36,629 nt of DNA from positions 1 through 36,629 of IMG/VR virus record IMGVR_UViG_3300009149_000120, one strand, 5' to 3'. Position 1 is the first letter of the stretch; each line of letters starts with the position of its first letter. This stretch comes from a virus. Made by a program: the position numbers and the translations under genes. A model generated the notes under the pieces. The model did no database searches, was not told the DNA's origin, and saw only the letters and a list, made by a program, of their open reading frames with translations. Shown piece after piece: positions 1-7,643 of this stretch.

Positions 1-1
1 G

Positions 2-553
2 GGCATTCCGATTTGGATGAATCCTGGTGACATCGTTGTAGGTGAAGGCTTTAGAGCCTTCACTCGTATGGGGCTAGAAGAGGTGGGCCTAGACGCCCTC
101 CCTAAGCCCACAGCAGCCCCACTAGTGGTCGCACCTGTAATGAATGACCCAGAGCCTGCAAAGTCTCCTGTGACGGTCAGGAAGCTCCAAGTTGTCGATA
201 CAGTAATACCTACTGATGTCGTAAAACTAGCTCCCGCTCCCAAGCCAGAACCTGAGTTAGCTATTGAGTTAGTTACTGAGCCTGAGCTAGTTGAAGAAGA
301 GGAACCTGAGGTTGAAGAAGAGCCAGTGCTAACCAGCATGGGTGACGCCCTTAAAGCTGACATCATGGCAGACATCTTATCCGATATGGAAGAAGACGAT
401 ATCATCGTTATAGATGACAGTGACGAAGAAGAGGAAGACGTTGAGCTAGAGGAGCCTGACGACTACCCTTATAAGTGTGAGGAAGATGACTGCGATAAAG
501 TATTCGCGTCTGCTAGAGGTCTGAAGTCACACTCACGTATACACAGAGGCTAA
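2..553 (+). CDS. Acidic protein with C-terminal C2H2 zinc finger (5' partial)
   Basis: The frame is open to the left edge, and the first ATG (position 17) has no Shine-Dalgarno (SD) sequence, so the gene probably starts upstream; if ATG 17 is real the protein has 178 residues. Counting from that ATG, residues 1-60 are Pro/Val rich, and about 80-155 are extremely acidic (runs of E and D). The last 27 residues form a textbook classical zinc finger, C-x4-C-x12-H-x3-H, with the usual hydrophobic core (YKC..CDKVF..LKSH). It lies just upstream of neck genes, where the capsid or head-completion region of a myovirus normally ends, so a virion-associated or DNA/RNA-contacting role is possible. The function is not known. 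The acidic tract could be a protein-interaction or DNA-mimic segment; that is inference. Confidence 0.75.
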   Translation, partial: GIPIWMNPGDIVVGEGFRAFTRMGLEEVGLDALPKPTAAPLVVAPVMNDPEPAKSPVTVRKLQVVDTVIPTDVVKLAPAPKPEPELAIELVTEPELVEEEEPEVEEEPVLTSMGDALKADIMADILSDMEEDDIIVIDDSDEEEEDVELEEPDDYPYKCEEDDCDKVFASARGLKSHSRIHRG

Positions 554-561
554 GTTGACCT

Positions 562-1269
562 ATGGGACTATCTGTAGAAGATGTTCGTGACTATGTAAAA
601 ATGAGACTCGGTGCAGGAGTAATCCGCGTCGAGCTTAAGGATAACCACATAGACGCGGCAGGTCAGGAAGCCCTTAGAGTTTATTCACGATATAGACCAT
701 TAAGAAGGTTTATCCAACTTCAACTCATTGAAAACATCCACGAGTATCCTATAGATAAGGATGTGATTGGTGTTTACAAAATGGATTGGGTGCATAGACA
801 GGTATCCTTAGCAGCCGTTGAGGATATTTTCCATCGTCGTTACTACGAACCCATTCACGACATGGACAAGTATGTAAACTACCTACAGTACATTGATACT
901 CTGAAACGCGTGCTAAGTATTGAGCCAGAGTGGCACTTTGCGAGAGCCTTAAAGGATGGGGCTAACCCTATCCTCCACGTGCACGCTCCTAGCCAAGCTA
1001 ATACGATACTGGCTATGATTGTTGCTGTTGTTAAACGACCGTTACACCAGATACCTTACACACACGAGGACTGGATCCAACGATACGCCTTAGCCTTCTG
1101 TAAGGAGATCCTTGGACGTGTTAGAGGTAAGTGGCAGAACTTACCGTCACCTGGTGGTGGACAAGGTCTCGATTCACAGGCACTACTTTCAGAAGCACAA
1201 CAGGAGTTCCAAACACTAGATCAAGAGATTAGAGGATGGCAAACGGATCAGCCGCCCATCTGGGGCTAA
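562..1269 (+). CDS. Putative neck protein (T4 gp13-like)
   Basis: A 235-residue protein. The N-terminus follows the pattern I recall for gp13-type neck proteins: a 'VEDVRDYVKMRLGAGVI' segment, then a 'D..ID.A..EALRVYSRYRP' helix, then a strand leading to 'YPIDKDVIGVYKMDWV'. T4 gp13 begins with a similar 'ee.k.y...rLG.pvi....d.qi...i.eAl..y..y' pattern. In T4 this class seals the filled head and forms the neck with gp14. The position two genes before a gp15-like protein and just before a gp14-like protein supports the call. The ATG lies 9 nt after the previous stop without a strong SD. The C-terminal 40 residues are Gln/Gly rich. Other head-completion families remain possible. Confidence 0.6.
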   Translation: MGLSVEDVRDYVKMRLGAGVIRVELKDNHIDAAGQEALRVYSRYRPLRRFIQLQLIENIHEYPIDKDVIGVYKMDWVHRQVSLAAVEDIFHRRYYEPIHDMDKYVNYLQYIDTLKRVLSIEPEWHFARALKDGANPILHVHAPSQANTILAMIVAVVKRPLHQIPYTHEDWIQRYALAFCKEILGRVRGKWQNLPSPGGGQGLDSQALLSEAQQEFQTLDQEIRGWQTDQPPIWG

Positions 1270-1290
1270 GTTATTTAGTATCAATTACTT

Positions 1291-1845
1291 ATGACAACTA
1301 ATTACAACGAAAACGAACCACTATGGGAACCAGATCTTTGGACTGGTGAGGGTTTAGATGACCTTGACCTAGAGCAACAAAAGCTCTGGCAAAGGGAAAT
1401 GTTCGATCAAATGTTCCCGTTAGTTGAACTTAAACAACTAGATAGGTCGAAGACACAGTTAGACACTCTTAGAGGTGAGCCAGAGGTTACTTGGGGTAGA
1501 GGTGGTGTAAAACGCCCTGCTGATAAGGCTAGACGATTTATGGCTCCTGTAAAAGTTAGGGCTTATGTAGACCACAACCCAAGAACAACACTCCTACTTA
1601 GGTACGGTTTTGACAGACCACGTGATGTAGTATTTACGTTCCTAGACTTCGTCCTAGAGGAAGAAGGTATAGTTCTCACAACAGGAGACGTTGTATCGTT
1701 TGAAGGAGAAGACTTTGAGCTTACGTCTACTAGGCGTGCTACAGAGGCTTACTGGGTAAACACCACATTTAAATTCTACGTTGTATCTGCTGCTCAAAGG
1801 TACCGCACAGAAGGAAACAGAAGAGTCGATTACGGTGGCAAGTAG
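1291..1845 (+). CDS. Putative neck/head-closure protein (T4 gp14-like)
   Basis: A 184-residue protein. The second half ('LLRYGFDRPRDVVFTFLDF', then 'GIVLTTGDVVSFEGEDFEL', then a Trp/Phe-rich beta segment) resembles the beta-barrel of gp14-like and head-closure proteins: a rule such as 'fGf...rdvv...s...l...gi....GD.v...g..yev'. The first 85 residues are acidic and then basic and may be an extended arm. Its order after a gp13-like gene and before a tail-completion protein matches a myovirus neck module. The next gene's likely GTG start (1835) overlaps its end by 11 nt, suggesting coupled translation. The assignment rests on pattern recall and position; no catalytic residues are expected. Confidence 0.5.
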   Translation: MTTNYNENEPLWEPDLWTGEGLDDLDLEQQKLWQREMFDQMFPLVELKQLDRSKTQLDTLRGEPEVTWGRGGVKRPADKARRFMAPVKVRAYVDHNPRTTLLLRYGFDRPRDVVFTFLDFVLEEEGIVLTTGDVVSFEGEDFELTSTRRATEAYWVNTTFKFYVVSAAQRYRTEGNRRVDYGGK

Positions 1846-2341
1846 TTTCAAAAGCTGGAAGTCTATTAGCTCGTCCATTAAAGCGTGGGCAGAGTCTAGA
1901 ATTGAAGAGGCTAATAAGCAAGTAAAAGAGGATGCTGAAAAGTTACAGCAGCGTATTAAAGCAGAGATACGTGGTGCTGCAAACGCAGAAACGTCACGTA
2001 GCTCTGCTATAGACGCAAGAACAAATGTAAGTTCTGAAGCTAAACAACAGCAGTTAAGTCCAAGTTCCAACAAAAATCAAACAAACCCCTCCGCAGGTCT
2101 GGACACATACGTTGACGCCATCATAATAGAGTCTGAAGGTAGTGGTTCTGATGTGGTACAAGTCGTAAAAATCGACTCACCGCAAAAAAAGGATGAGACA
2201 ACTGGTATGTCTCTAGTTAACATAGCAAAGGCTATCGAGTTCGGAACTACGAAGTCTGCCCCACGTCCTGCTTGGCGACGGTCGCTAAAAGGAATTACGA
2301 CAACGGGAGTTTACAAGAAGTCTTTAAAGACTGACAGTTAG
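1835..2341 (+). CDS. Tail-completion protein, HK97 gp10-like
   Basis: The C-terminus carries the hallmark of the HK97-gp10 family of tail-completion and head-tail joining proteins: 'NIAKAIEFGTTKSAPRPAW', that is I/V-E-F-G-T..K.PARP..R..L. The N-terminal half is a charged, likely helical segment (residues 5-45), followed by a Ser/Asn-rich linker (about 55-85). I chose the GTG at 1835, giving 168 aa. A longer frame from 1781 would overlap the previous gene by 65 nt and add 18 residues of no recognisable character. The 11-nt overlap with the upstream stop fits translational coupling. The protein probably terminates or caps the tail tube or bridges it to the neck. The family is best known in siphophages but also occurs in myophages. 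Confidence 0.65.
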   Translation: MASSFKSWKSISSSIKAWAESRIEEANKQVKEDAEKLQQRIKAEIRGAANAETSRSSAIDARTNVSSEAKQQQLSPSSNKNQTNPSAGLDTYVDAIIIESEGSGSDVVQVVKIDSPQKKDETTGMSLVNIAKAIEFGTTKSAPRPAWRRSLKGITTTGVYKKSLKTDS

Positions 2342-2349
2342 GAAAAATT

Positions 2350-2748
2350 ATGAGCACACTACGCGCAAACCCGGCTGCAACGCCACAAGACTATGTTCGT
2401 CAACTACGAGTCGGTAACCACGATGTTATCGAGGATCAGTGGCGTGGTGAGTCCGATGCGGTCAACCAGGTCCTACTTAACAACACGGGTGCACTAACAG
2501 CCCTTAACCCAGGTTTGGTAGTGATGGAAGCTGTAGCTGTTACAGGCGATCCTGCAACCATTACAGTTAGTAAGGCTATTGGCACACTACACGGTGTCGT
2601 AGCATTCAGAGCTTCTGCAGTAGTTGATCCTGCTGTAGGAACTACTGCTGCTGCTGCTGATGGTGACCAGGTTGCTAACCCAGGCGTTATTGACCTAACA
2701 GGCACTACAGTAGACGGCACAATTGTAGTTTACTACACCGCTGCTTAA
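2350..2748 (+). CDS. Small Ala/Thr/Val-rich protein, putative virion component
   Basis: A 132-residue protein with a good SD (AGGA about 8 nt before the ATG). Residues 1-50 are mixed and charged; residues 55-132 are Ala/Val/Thr/Gly rich with predicted beta-strand character, no Cys, and a hydrophobic end (GTIVVYYTAA). This composition is typical of small decoration, tube-like or fibre-type virion proteins. It lies between a tail-completion gene and a gp15-like sheath-terminator gene. The gene is followed by the strongest hairpin in this part of the window (2783-2819), which could define a separate mRNA 3' end and so high expression. I do not recognise the family; a head-decoration or neck-decoration role is only a guess from position. 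Confidence 0.55.
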   Translation: MSTLRANPAATPQDYVRQLRVGNHDVIEDQWRGESDAVNQVLLNNTGALTALNPGLVVMEAVAVTGDPATITVSKAIGTLHGVVAFRASAVVDPAVGTTAAAADGDQVANPGVIDLTGTTVDGTIVVYYTAA

Positions 2749-2782
2749 TCACTAAGCAACAGAAACAACCAAAGGACTCTCC

Positions 2783-2819
2783 CGTAGGGTGCAGAGGTTC
2801 ATATCTCTGCACCCTTACG
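2783..2819 (+). promoter_or_regulatory. Strong RNA hairpin between structural genes
   Basis: A perfect 10-bp stem (2787-2796 with 2805-2814) encloses an 8-nt loop. One A-T pair and a further 3 bp across a one-base bulge extend it to about 14 bp. It lies in the 79-nt gap between the small virion gene and the gp15-like gene. No U-run follows, so it is not a standard intrinsic terminator. It could stabilise the 3' end of the upstream message, be an RNase site, or act as an attenuator. A GTG at 2789 that could extend the next gene sits inside the stem. Confidence 0.5.
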
Positions 2820-2827
2820 CTATAAGC

Positions 2828-3670
2828 ATGTCCGTTCAAACAAATAGAACATCTCCAAGCTACAACAACCAACGCAATTATTTGCCAGGTCTACCTGACC
2901 AACTCAGGGCCTACGACTTAGCACTGAGAGCTTGGCTTTGTCAGATGGAGTTCGACTATGGTGAGCGGGAGGATGCACCAGACATTCAGCCCCTACGTGT
3001 TGTTAAAGCATCACCGGAAAGGGCTTTTGCTGATTTAAGGAGAGACAAAGGCTTTAGTGATAACATTACAGAGTATGAAAGGACACAGGAACAGGTACCT
3101 CTTCCTATAGCATCTTTTACTAGGACTGACCTTACCGTTGATATGACTAGGTATAAGTCAGTGACAAATAAGAAGGTAGCCTACCTTCGAAAAGAAAAAG
3201 ATGAGGTATACCAGTGGAGGTTTCCACTACCATATAATTTCACGTATCAAGTAGACTTCTGGACTCGTTATGAGTCAACACTGGATTCGATGCGTGTGTG
3301 GACTGCCCTTAAATTCACTGGTGGGAACTACATGTACCTTCCAGTGGACTTCAGTGGCATATCAAGACACTACGGGCTACAAAATGTCTTTGTACAGTTT
3401 GGCGGGCTAAACGATACTTCTGATCTTGAACCTGGGTCAGAACAACGTGTAGAACGAGCTACAATGACATTAGATATCCAGGGTTGGATATTTTCACCTG
3501 TTGAGATCGCTAAGACAGTTCTTTGTGGGCAACTTGACGTTCTTGTTGTTCCTGATGATGTACCATTACAAGACCCGACTGACCCTGATAAGATAAACCC
3601 AGATGCTTGTGCCGATGAGTATAAGGTTCAAGAAATACAGTTCGACTTCACAGACGACACAACAACTTAG
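2828..3670 (+). CDS. Tail sheath stabiliser / tail terminator (T4 gp15-like)
   Basis: About 280 residues from the ATG at 2828. A GTG at 2789 would add 13 residues but lies within a strong hairpin. The central part matches what I recall of T4 gp15 (tail sheath stabiliser): 'PLPYNFTYQVDFWTRYESTLDSM', a hydrophobic strand, then 'ERATMTLDIQGWIFSPVE'. T4 gp15 has '.YELSIFTRYEDDM' and 'EWSLTFEVNGWMYPPV' at the same spacing. This family forms the hexameric ring that caps the contracted or extended sheath and joins it to the neck. Its place directly before the sheath gene fits. The C-terminal 45 residues are acidic and Pro/Asp rich, as in T4 gp15. Confidence 0.75.
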   Translation: MSVQTNRTSPSYNNQRNYLPGLPDQLRAYDLALRAWLCQMEFDYGEREDAPDIQPLRVVKASPERAFADLRRDKGFSDNITEYERTQEQVPLPIASFTRTDLTVDMTRYKSVTNKKVAYLRKEKDEVYQWRFPLPYNFTYQVDFWTRYESTLDSMRVWTALKFTGGNYMYLPVDFSGISRHYGLQNVFVQFGGLNDTSDLEPGSEQRVERATMTLDIQGWIFSPVEIAKTVLCGQLDVLVVPDDVPLQDPTDPDKINPDACADEYKVQEIQFDFTDDTTT

Positions 3671-3683
3671 GTAGGAAACAGCT

Positions 3684-6221
3684 ATGGCCGGAACATTTGT
3701 CAGCCCTGGCGTATACGTTCTAGAAAGGGATTTCAGCGATTACGCACCCGCTCTATCAACAGCCATTTTTGGAGTTGTTGGAGGTGCAAGCTGGGGACCT
3801 GTAAACGAACTAACGTTTATCACGAACGAAAACGCCCTTATTAACACATTCGGAGCACCAAAGGTAACAACTGGGTTACCTGTGATGTCCTCGACACCGA
3901 TGATTACTGCAGGTATTCACTACCTACGTCAGGGTAGCATCCTACAGGTGGTGCGAGTTGTAGACGGCTCTGAAGATACCGCTACAGTCAATGCCGTAGA
4001 CCCAGGAACACCTGCTACGTTTACATCAACACCAGACATTGTTGCTGGCGTTAACATGAGCACCAACAAGTTTGTCACTATTGACGTGAACAACGCTGGT
4101 CCAATCACAGTTGACTTGTCTACAGGGGCTTCGCTAGTATCCGCTGTTACCCGCGCAGAAATCATTACAAACCTACAGGCAGCGCTACCTGCTGCTAGTG
4201 TTACTGTCGCACCTGTCGATGGTGGCTCTGGTGAAGAGTGGATCAGCCTTACAACAGTAGCCGGTGGTGTTACTACGGAGATCGAGTTCCAACAGCCAGC
4301 CGGAAACGCAGCGTCCGCAGCTACAACTGACTCCTCCGCAGAGACCTTCAACCTACAGTTCCTAGTAGCTCCTCAGGTGCAAATTGACATTGACAACGGT
4401 GGCACGCAGAACTTCAGTTTCGCTTTCACCCCAGACGATGTAACTGGAATAACCTCTGAGCCTTACAACTTCTCTGCTGGTGGTGAGACACTGACGGTTG
4501 ACGTTGTTCTACCAGGACAGACAACTCCAACTGCTACACAGACAGTAACTTTCCAAGTTGGTGACTTTGCTGCGCCTGCTCTAGCTACGGCTGCAGAAGT
4601 TGCACTAGCAATCAGTAATCGTGCGATTGGTGTGTCTGCTACGGACTCTGGTGGTGTAGTTGTTATCACCTCTGACCTAGCTGGAACTAACGCATCAATC
4701 ACAGGTGTCTCTGGCTCAGCAGCCACACTCCTAGGTCTACCCGCAGCCAGTGCTGGTGGTGCAGGAGACGCTGCAGACGCTACAGCAGTTACCGCTGTTG
4801 AAGTTGCAGCAAAGCTAACAGCTACTATCACAGGAGCTACAGCAGTCGCCGCTACAGGCGTCGTAACAGTAACGTCCTCTACAACAGGATCAACTTCAGA
4901 AGTTGATGTTCAAACTGGTGGTGGTATCTTTGCAACGGGTGTAGTCAACGGACTCGACATAGCACCAGCACTAGACATTACACTTCCAGTATTCGGTCTC
5001 AACGTAACGTTCCCGAACCCTGCTGTAGCGTTCAACGGAACAGGCCCGTTCGCTACAGTCCAGGTTGACGCACTTTACCCAGGAACCCTTGGTAACCGTA
5101 TCTCAGTTCTAGTTGAGAACGGCTTCACTTCAGGGACTAAGAACTACTTTGTAGCCATTGATGGCTTTGAGGTAGAGCGATTCAACAATACCACACTAGC
5201 AGACCTAGCAGGTATTTCGTCTGAGTATGTCACCTTCGCGGACCTTGGAACCTCAACAGAGAACCCAGCAAACGGAACATACATACTAGTAGGTGGTCTA
5301 GACGGAACCTCTGGCCTAGTGGCAGGAGATTACATTGGAGCACAGCTTCCAGGTAACACGACAACTGGACTTCAGTTACTAGCTAATGCAGAGGTAACAG
5401 ACGTAAACATTATTGCTATCCCTGGTGTGTCTGATGGTGCTGTAATCGCGTCCATGGATACGCTCTGCCAGGCGCGTGGAGACTGCATGTTCATTGCAGA
5501 CCCTCCTGCTGGCCTAGACGTGTCTGGGGTTATTGATTGGCACAACGGAGTGGGTTACCCGCACGCTGCCTTCAACACGTCCTACGGAGCCACCTACTGG
5601 TCTTGGGTCTCCTGGTATGACAACTACAACCAGGTAAGCATCCTTGAGCCACCTAGTGGCTTCATGGCAGCTATCATGGCATTCACAGACTCTTCTTCTG
5701 AGCCTTGGTTCGCCCCTGCTGGTCTAACCCGTGGTCGTATCGTTGAGGCTCTTGATGTTGAGTGGTCTCCTGACCAGGGTCAGCGTGACCTCCTTTACGG
5801 AAACGGTAACGCAGTCAACCCAATCGTCAACAGCATTAGCTTCGGTGTCTTTGTCAGAGGACAGAGAACGCTTCAGAGGAGTCCAACGGCTCTTGACCGT
5901 GTAAACGTTAGACGACTCCTACTTGTCCTCCGTAAGGTAGTGGCAACAGCAATCGCCCGTCTAGAGTTTGAGCCTAACGACACAACTACTAGAACTAGAT
6001 TCGTAAATCTTGTTACACCGTTCCTTGAGAATGTTGTAGCTCGTAGGGGTATAGAAGACTTTAGTGTTATTGTAGACGAGTCAACAAATCCACCAATCGT
6101 TGTTAACAGAAATGAGCTTAGAGGAAAGATCCTACTTAAGCCAGTTAAGGTTGCTGAAATTATTGCGGTCGAGTTCACACTTCTCCCATCCGGTGCTACT
6201 TTCGCAGAAGCACTCCAGTAA
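3684..6221 (+). CDS. Tail sheath protein (enlarged, with inserted repeats)
   Basis: The contractile sheath subunit. The N-terminus 'GTFVSPGVYVLERDFS' followed by '..FGVVGGASWGPVNELTFI' and the C-terminus (RGQRTLQRS....VNVRR, LENVVARRGIEDFSVIVDES, GKILLKPVKVAEIIAVEFTL) are diagnostic of phage tail sheaths. At 845 residues it is much longer than the roughly 400-660 usual for the family. The extra length is mostly a Thr/Ala/Val/Gly-rich block at about residues 105-430, made of degenerate repeats with a 'GVVVITSDLAGTNASI' flavour, like bacterial Ig/hook-type surface repeats. A conserved sheath subdomain (YPGTLGNRISVLVENG) follows at about 460-520. The SD is AGGAAA, 8 nt before the ATG. The inserted domain probably decorates the outside of the sheath. 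Confidence 0.95.
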   Translation: MAGTFVSPGVYVLERDFSDYAPALSTAIFGVVGGASWGPVNELTFITNENALINTFGAPKVTTGLPVMSSTPMITAGIHYLRQGSILQVVRVVDGSEDTATVNAVDPGTPATFTSTPDIVAGVNMSTNKFVTIDVNNAGPITVDLSTGASLVSAVTRAEIITNLQAALPAASVTVAPVDGGSGEEWISLTTVAGGVTTEIEFQQPAGNAASAATTDSSAETFNLQFLVAPQVQIDIDNGGTQNFSFAFTPDDVTGITSEPYNFSAGGETLTVDVVLPGQTTPTATQTVTFQVGDFAAPALATAAEVALAISNRAIGVSATDSGGVVVITSDLAGTNASITGVSGSAATLLGLPAASAGGAGDAADATAVTAVEVAAKLTATITGATAVAATGVVTVTSSTTGSTSEVDVQTGGGIFATGVVNGLDIAPALDITLPVFGLNVTFPNPAVAFNGTGPFATVQVDALYPGTLGNRISVLVENGFTSGTKNYFVAIDGFEVERFNNTTLADLAGISSEYVTFADLGTSTENPANGTYILVGGLDGTSGLVAGDYIGAQLPGNTTTGLQLLANAEVTDVNIIAIPGVSDGAVIASMDTLCQARGDCMFIADPPAGLDVSGVIDWHNGVGYPHAAFNTSYGATYWSWVSWYDNYNQVSILEPPSGFMAAIMAFTDSSSEPWFAPAGLTRGRIVEALDVEWSPDQGQRDLLYGNGNAVNPIVNSISFGVFVRGQRTLQRSPTALDRVNVRRLLLVLRKVVATAIARLEFEPNDTTTRTRFVNLVTPFLENVVARRGIEDFSVIVDESTNPPIVVNRNELRGKILLKPVKVAEIIAVEFTLLPSGATFAEALQ

Positions 6222-6238
6222 GCAAATAGGATAAACAA

Positions 6239-6805
6239 ATGGCATTAATAGGTAACACAAGCTTAAGTGCAGACGCCCTAGATAGTCTAGAGCCGCAGCG
6301 GACTAACAACTGGTCTCTAGATATCACAGGGCTAGATAGCGCTGATAACAATTCCATTACATTAGGTCTCCAAGCGTTTCAGCTTCCTACAGAGACATCT
6401 GATTTAATCGAAGTCTACTACATGAACGAGCGTAGGCAGTACGCTGGGCGCACCATGTACGACGGTGGCACCCTGTCACTAACAGATTGGATTGACCAAG
6501 GAACAGCAGAGGCTATTCGAAAATGGAGACTTAGTGTTTACGACCCGCGCACAGGTAAGATAGGCATTAAGTCCCAGTATGCTAAACGAGGTACTATAAA
6601 TTTGTATGCACCCGGTGGGGAGTCTGCAAGTGATCCAACACTAACTAAGGCGTGGTCATTGAGAAATTTGTGGCCAGTTTCTGTAACTTGGGGTAACCTA
6701 GATATGCAGTCATCTGATAAAATTCAGATCGAAGTTCAAATGGTGTATGATAAAGCTGTGCCAACCGGTGGGGTACCTTGGGGATCGACAGCACTACCTA
6801 ATTAG
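6239..6805 (+). CDS. Tail tube protein (T4 gp19-like)
   Basis: A 188-residue protein directly after the sheath gene, the standard place for the tube subunit. The sequence fits the gp19 family: 'NNWSLDITGL' at the start of the first strand, 'LQAFQLPTETSDLIEVYYMNERRQYAGR' and 'GGTLSLTDWIDQGTAEAIRKW', the last being the family's typical 'f.D......l..W' segment. The ending 'NLWPVSVTWGNLDMQSSDKIQIEVQMVYDKA' is the final tube beta-sheet. The protein stacks as hexameric rings inside the sheath. The SD is AGGA about 8 nt upstream. It is followed by a T-rich 35-nt gap without a convincing hairpin. Confidence 0.92.
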   Translation: MALIGNTSLSADALDSLEPQRTNNWSLDITGLDSADNNSITLGLQAFQLPTETSDLIEVYYMNERRQYAGRTMYDGGTLSLTDWIDQGTAEAIRKWRLSVYDPRTGKIGIKSQYAKRGTINLYAPGGESASDPTLTKAWSLRNLWPVSVTWGNLDMQSSDKIQIEVQMVYDKAVPTGGVPWGSTALPN

Positions 6806-6839
6806 TACCTAATTTTTCTGTTTTGATTTGAGAGATATA

Positions 6840-7643
6840 ATGACTGAACAAACTGTAGTTAGCACGGCTGACATTCTATTCCCGTCCAAAGGAATGTTTT
6901 ACGAAGGCAAGATGCCTGAAGGTAAAGCAGAAATCCGAGCTTGGACCACTGCTGAAATCAAGCTGCTAGTTAGCGCTAAGAACAGAGGCAACCAGTTAGA
7001 GAAAGCTCTAGATAGAGTAATTGATAACTGCCTTCGTCTACCTGCTGGATTAAAGCACGAGGATCTCTTGTATACTGATGGGTTTTACGCATTGATAGCC
7101 CAACGTATCTTCACATACGATCCTAAGTTCAAATCAGAGTTCAAATGTGGTGACTGCGATACTAAGAATGAGGTGTGGATAGACCTCCTTCAGGACCTAA
7201 GCCCAATCACACCAGACGAAGGAACTGTAGAGCCTATTGAGGTAATGCTGCCTGTGTCCGCTGTCCCGGTAACGCTTAGATTACTTCGTCGTAAAGACAC
7301 AACCATTATAAACAAGTACTCTAAGCAGAAGCTAGACAAGTCTCCTATGGCGGCTGAGTTTGGCGATCCTGGCTTCTCTTACCGACTAGCTCTTCAAACC
7401 GTCACTGTTGATGGGGAGAAAGTAGGAATGGGGGAGAAAGTAGTCTGGGTAGACCAACTACATGCTAGAGACTTGATGGCTCTTGAAGGTGCGTTGGAAG
7501 ACGTAACTTCAGGTGTTGACCCCGTAATCACGAAGCAGTGCTGTCGCTGCGGGGAAGAGAGTAAGTTCGTCCTCCCGATGAACATCGAATTTTTTCGTCC
7601 AAGGTCTCCCTGGCCTGGAGACGATACTGAAGATGCAAGCTGA
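6840..7643 (+). CDS. T4-baseplate-family protein (gp26-like), probable tail-assembly chaperone
   Basis: 267 residues from the ATG at 6840; an in-frame TTG at 6828 would add four residues. The start 'ILFPSKGMFYEGKMPEGKAEIRAWTTAEIKLLVS' and two CxxC pairs (C103/C106 and C235/C238, the latter followed by 'FVLPMNIEFFRP') match what I recall of the T4_baseplate (gp26-type) family. The Cys pairs suggest a zinc ribbon. Location between tube and tape measure is where tail-assembly chaperones are encoded, often with a frameshifted extension. The end overlaps a small ORF by 11 nt in the +1 frame. The two roles, hub assembly factor and tape-measure chaperone, cannot be separated from sequence alone. Confidence 0.75.
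   Translation: MTEQTVVSTADILFPSKGMFYEGKMPEGKAEIRAWTTAEIKLLVSAKNRGNQLEKALDRVIDNCLRLPAGLKHEDLLYTDGFYALIAQRIFTYDPKFKSEFKCGDCDTKNEVWIDLLQDLSPITPDEGTVEPIEVMLPVSAVPVTLRLLRRKDTTIINKYSKQKLDKSPMAAEFGDPGFSYRLALQTVTVDGEKVGMGEKVVWVDQLHARDLMALEGALEDVTSGVDPVITKQCCRCGEESKFVLPMNIEFFRPRSPWPGDDTEDAS

Noticed and set aside
1781-1834. Extended N-terminus of the HK97 gp10-like protein
   Set aside because: It would overlap the upstream gene by 65 nt; GTG 1835 gives a minimal overlap and a sensible start.
1654-2073. Reverse-strand open frames here and in many other places (for example 3929-4351, 19655-20107, 34353-34775)
   Set aside because: They lie opposite well-supported genes, lack ribosome-binding sites, and their proteins have shadow composition (Ser/Thr/Val or Arg/Pro rich) without domains.
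2787-2816. Hairpin resembling the T-arm and 3' end of a tRNA (GAGGTTCATATCTC)
   Set aside because: The stem register does not fit a T-arm with a 7-nt loop, the conserved A58 is absent, and no other tRNA arms are found upstream.
6595-6602. TATAAATT resembling the T4 late promoter box
   Set aside because: It lies inside the tail tube coding region, differs from TATAAATA at the last base, occurs once in that area, and no matching boxes stand before other late genes.
6806-6839. T-rich stretch after the tail tube gene as a terminator
   Set aside because: There is no stable stem before the T's, only a 5-bp GGTAC/GTACC pairing with a long loop.
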